DNA from: Streptococcus mitis
Lineage (GTDB): Bacteria; Bacillota; Bacilli; Lactobacillales; Streptococcaceae
DNA: 64,000 nucleotides
NCBI RefSeq assembly: GCF_013305725.1
Contig: NZ_CP047883.1
Location: forward strand, 1,653,001-1,717,000
Reading direction: 5' to 3'
Shown one piece after another: positions 61,663-64,000 of this stretch (position 1 is its first letter; each line of letters opens with the position of its first letter). The notes below the pieces were generated by a model, which was given only the letters and a program-made list of their open reading frames with translations, ran no database searches and had not been told where the DNA came from. Made by a program: the position numbers and the translations under genes.

Positions 61663-62586
61663 TTACTCGTTTTCTAGCAAGGCTTCCAAACTCGCCTGAT
61701 CTTCAACATTGGCTAGTTTAGCTGTTTTATCAATTTTTTTGACAAAGCCTGACAAGACTTTCCCTGGGCCAATCTCGATAAAGTTGGTTACTCCTGCTTC
61801 TTGCATAACTGCAATACTTTCATAGAAACGAACTGGTTCCTTGACCTGACGCGTCAAGAGTTGAACTATATCTTCTTTTTGCATGACAGCAGCTTCTGTA
61901 TTACCAACTAGGGGACAAGTAAAATCTGCAAAACTTACTTGAGCAAGAGTTTCAGCTAGTTTCTGGCTAGCAGGCTCAAGGAGAGCGGTATGAAAGGGAC
62001 CTGACACCTTGAGTGGAATCAAGCGTTTGGCACCTGCTTCTTGCACGAGTTCAACAGCTCGGTCAACTGCAGCCACTTCTCCACCAATCACGATTTGTGC
62101 AGGTGTATTATAGTTGGCTGGAGTAACCACTCCAAGCTCAGAAGCTTTTTGACAGGCTTCTTCAATAACCTCTACTGGCGTATTGAGAACTGCGACCATC
62201 TTGCCAGAGCCAGCAGGAGCCGCTTCTTCCATAAAAACTCCACGCTTAGCTACCAAGGAAACCGCATCTTCAAAATCCAAGGCACCGCTGGCTACTAAGG
62301 CAGAGTATTCTCCAAGTGACAAACCAGCAACCATATCAGGCTGATAGCCCTTTTCTTTCAATAAACGATAGATAGCAACTGAAGTCGCTAAAATAGCTGG
62401 TTGCGTATAGCGAGTCTGATTGAGTTTTTCTTCTTCTGTATCAATAAGATGACGCAAATCATAACCAAGCACCTGACTTGCTTGATCAATCGTTTTTTTG
62501 ACAATCGGATACTGATCATAGAAATCCCGTCCCATACCTAGATACTGGGCACCTTGGCCAGCAAATAAAAAGGCTGTTTTAGTCAT
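61663..62586 (-). CDS. fabD: Malonyl CoA-ACP transacylase FabD
   Basis: A 307-residue enzyme that transfers malonyl from CoA to ACP. The nucleophile Ser is in VAGLSLGEYSALVASG, with the second active-site His in GPFHTALL. It starts inside the end of fabK (8-base overlap). Confidence 0.96.
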   Translation of the reverse strand: MTKTAFLFAGQGAQYLGMGRDFYDQYPIVKKTIDQASQVLGYDLRHLIDTEEEKLNQTRYTQPAILATSVAIYRLLKEKGYQPDMVAGLSLGEYSALVASGALDFEDAVSLVAKRGVFMEEAAPAGSGKMVAVLNTPVEVIEEACQKASELGVVTPANYNTPAQIVIGGEVAAVDRAVELVQEAGAKRLIPLKVSGPFHTALLEPASQKLAETLAQVSFADFTCPLVGNTEAAVMQKEDIVQLLTRQVKEPVRFYESIAVMQEAGVTNFIEIGPGKVLSGFVKKIDKTAKLANVEDQASLEALLENE

Positions 62587-63553
62587 TTCTTACAACTCCT
62601 GCCCAACGAGAGGCTTCTTCTTGAATTTTCTTAGCTGCTCCGTAATACAAATCTTTTAGGATTTCTTCAACAGTTTCTTCTTTGGAAACAAGCCCTGCAA
62701 TTTGACCTGCCATAACAGATCCACCATCCACATCTCCCTGAACAACTGCTTTGGCTAGAGCACCTGCTCCCATTTGTTCAAAAATTTCCAAATCTGGATT
62801 TTCTTGTTTAAAGGCATCTTTTTCAGCCTGTTCAAAATCACGAGTCAACTGATTTTTAATCGCACGAACAGCATGTCCAAAGTGTTGAGCTGAAATCGTA
62901 GTATCAATATCTCTAGCTTTTAAAATTTTCGCCTTATAATTTGGATGGGCATTAGACTCTTTTGCAACGACAAAGCGAGTTCCAACCTGAACAGCTTCTG
63001 CACCTAGCATAAAACCAGCAGCAGCACCTTCACCATCCGCAATCCCTCCTGCAGCAATAACAGGAACAGATACAGCAGCAGCAACCTGACGCACCAAGGT
63101 CATAGTTGTTAATTTACCGATATGCCCCCCGGCCTCCATTCCTTCTGCAATAACAGCGTCCGCACCGATTTTTTCCATGCGTTTAGCTAAAGCAACACTA
63201 GGTACAACAGGAATAACCGTAATACCAGCTTCATGGAAACGTTCCATGTATTTGCTTGGATTTCCTGCGCCTGTTGTAACTACCTTAACCCCTTCCTCAA
63301 TAACGAGGTCTACAATATCTTCCACAAAGGGAGACAAGAGCATGATGTTGACACCAAAGGGTTTATCAGTCAATGATTTGATTTTATCAATATTTGCCTT
63401 GACAACTTCTTTAGGGGCATTCCCCCCACCGATAATCCCTAGTCCTCCAGCCTTGGAAACAGCTCCTGCCAAATCACCATCAGCAACCCAGGCCATTCCT
63501 CCTTGGAAAATAGGATAATCAATGTTCAATAATTCTGTAATACGTGTTTTCAT
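62579..63553 (-). CDS. fabK: Enoyl-ACP reductase II FabK (FMN-dependent)
   Basis: A 324-residue flavoprotein that performs the last reduction of each elongation cycle. It resembles 2-nitropropane dioxygenases (PIFQGGMAWVADGDLAGAVS, VIAEGMEAGGHIGKLTTM, VPVIAAGGIADGEGAAAGFM) and replaces FabI in streptococci, giving natural triclosan tolerance. GGAGG precedes the ATG. A FabT-type operator and a hairpin lie upstream. Confidence 0.96.
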   Translation of the reverse strand: MKTRITELLNIDYPIFQGGMAWVADGDLAGAVSKAGGLGIIGGGNAPKEVVKANIDKIKSLTDKPFGVNIMLLSPFVEDIVDLVIEEGVKVVTTGAGNPSKYMERFHEAGITVIPVVPSVALAKRMEKIGADAVIAEGMEAGGHIGKLTTMTLVRQVAAAVSVPVIAAGGIADGEGAAAGFMLGAEAVQVGTRFVVAKESNAHPNYKAKILKARDIDTTISAQHFGHAVRAIKNQLTRDFEQAEKDAFKQENPDLEIFEQMGAGALAKAVVQGDVDGGSVMAGQIAGLVSKEETVEEILKDLYYGAAKKIQEEASRWAGVVRND

Positions 63554-63601
63554 AGTGCCTCCATCGTTTCTTGCTTACGTAATAGTTCGATACCGCCATA
63601 A

Positions 63602-63614
63602 TTTGAAAATCAAA
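63602..63614. promoter_or_regulatory. Probable FabT operator ahead of fabK
   Basis: TTTGAAAATCAAA is a perfect inverted repeat with a 3-base centre, about 50 bases ahead of fabK. In S. pneumoniae the MarR-type repressor FabT binds palindromes of this kind at the fabT and fabK promoters; identification is by position and symmetry. Confidence 0.6.
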
Positions 63615-63627
63615 CTATTGCCTAAAC

Positions 63628-63655
63628 AAGAGGGAGCGGGTTTCCCTACTCCTTC
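63628..63655 (-). terminator. Partial terminator between acpP and fabK
   Basis: The minus strand shows GGAG TA GGG, three-base loop, CCC G CTCC, then TCTTGTTT. It may end part of the acpP transcripts, consistent with a separate fabK promoter. Confidence 0.5.
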
Positions 63656-63670
63656 TATCTTATATTCTGC

Positions 63671-63895
63671 TTATTTTGTTTGCTCTTCAACGTAGGCAAC
63701 CAAGTCACCAACTGTTTTCAAGTCATCTTCTGCTTCGATTTGGATATCAAAAGCATCTTCGATTTCTGAGATTACTTGGAACAAGTCCAATGAATCTGCG
63801 TCCAAATCATCAAAAGTTGATTCAAGTGTTACTTCTGATGCGTCTTTTCCAAGTTCTTCAACAATAATTTCTTGTACTTTTTCAAATACTGCCAT
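63671..63895 (-). CDS. acpP: Acyl carrier protein
   Basis: A 74-residue acidic four-helix protein. The phosphopantetheine Ser is in [20 protein letters not shown]. It carries growing acyl chains for the Fab enzymes encoded downstream. AAAGGAG precedes the ATG; it lies between fabH and fabK. Confidence 0.96.
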   Translation of the reverse strand: MAVFEKVQEIIVEELGKDASEVTLESTFDDLDADSLDLFQVISEIEDAFDIQIEAEDDLKTVGDLVAYVEEQTK

Positions 63896-63954
63896 GATAG
63901 GACTCCTTTAAAATAAATAGTTTTTTTATAACAATGTGTTCACCACATGATTAC

Positions 63955-64000
63955 CTAAATTGTAAGAATGAGCGTGCCCCATGTCAAGCCTCCACCGAAG
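63955..64000 (-). CDS. fabH: 3-oxoacyl-ACP synthase III FabH, C-terminal end
   Basis: Only the last 15 codons are in the window, reading FGGGLTWGTLILTI before a TAG stop. This is the conserved FabH C-terminus (the GGGLTWG segment is part of the active-site entrance) and the position ahead of acpP fits. The start of the gene lies beyond the right edge. Confidence 0.85.
   Translation of the reverse strand, partial: FGGGLTWGTLILTI

Overview
The window is chromosomal DNA of a Mitis-group Streptococcus, most likely S. mitis or a close relative of S. pneumoniae. This rests on gene content and protein sequence: the rpoZ-gmk-rny block, the yqeG-yqeH-yhbY-nadD-yqeK-rsfS block, gatCAB, the efp-asp23-nusB cluster, the FabK-type fatty acid synthesis operon, and a complete accessory Sec (SecA2/SecY2) island with a giant serine-rich repeat protein (SRRP). 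No rRNA, tRNA, CRISPR array, prophage or intact insertion sequence was seen.

Layout. (1) 1-14.7 kb is mostly housekeeping: the 5' end of priA, rpoZ, gmk, rny, an AT-rich KAP-type P-loop NTPase gene, tmcAL, a methyltransferase gene, rsfS, yqeK, nadD, yhbY, yqeH, yqeG and corA, all on the minus strand. A short MscS-type gene (minus), sstT (plus) and an aromatic acid exporter-like gene (plus) follow. A compact four-stem inverted-repeat element sits between yhbY and yqeH. (2) 14.75-46.2 kb is the SRRP island, all on the minus strand. In transcription order it holds the 3970-residue SRRP adhesin, a GT2 glycosyltransferase, a hexapeptide acyltransferase fusion, two GT8 proteins, a 1072-residue five-domain glycosyltransferase, gtf3, secY2, asp1, asp2, asp3, secA2, gtfA, gtfB, asp4 and asp5. 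(3) 46.2-46.9 kb is a gene-free stretch with the SRRP promoter and an array of hairpins. (4) 46.9-64 kb is housekeeping again: prfC (minus), then gatCAB, a Tim44-like protein with an SPFH protein, efp, asp23 and nusB (plus), then the fatty acid operon acpP-fabK-fabD-fabG-fabF-accB-fabZ-accC-accD-accA (minus) and the last codons of fabH.

How the genes fit together. In the island, GtfA/GtfB should put the first GlcNAc residues on Ser/Thr of the SRRP in the cytoplasm. Gtf3, the GT8/GT-D/GT2 enzymes and the acyltransferase would extend or decorate the glycan. SecA2, SecY2 and Asp1-5 would export the glycoprotein, and sortase would anchor it through LPNTG. Six copies of one C-terminal module of about 130 residues, also present at the C-terminus of GtfB, link most of the island's sugar-modifying enzymes.

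From memory of S. pneumoniae TIGR4, the left part matches about SP_1737-SP_1772 and the right part about SP_0439 down to SP_0417. The junction between the SRRP gene and prfC would then be a large rearrangement breakpoint relative to that strain, and the hairpin array lies exactly there. The strongest candidates for something undescribed are this hairpin array, the shared module with its acetyltransferase fusion, and the nested segmental duplications inside the 6.6 kb Ser/Thr/Ala repeat.
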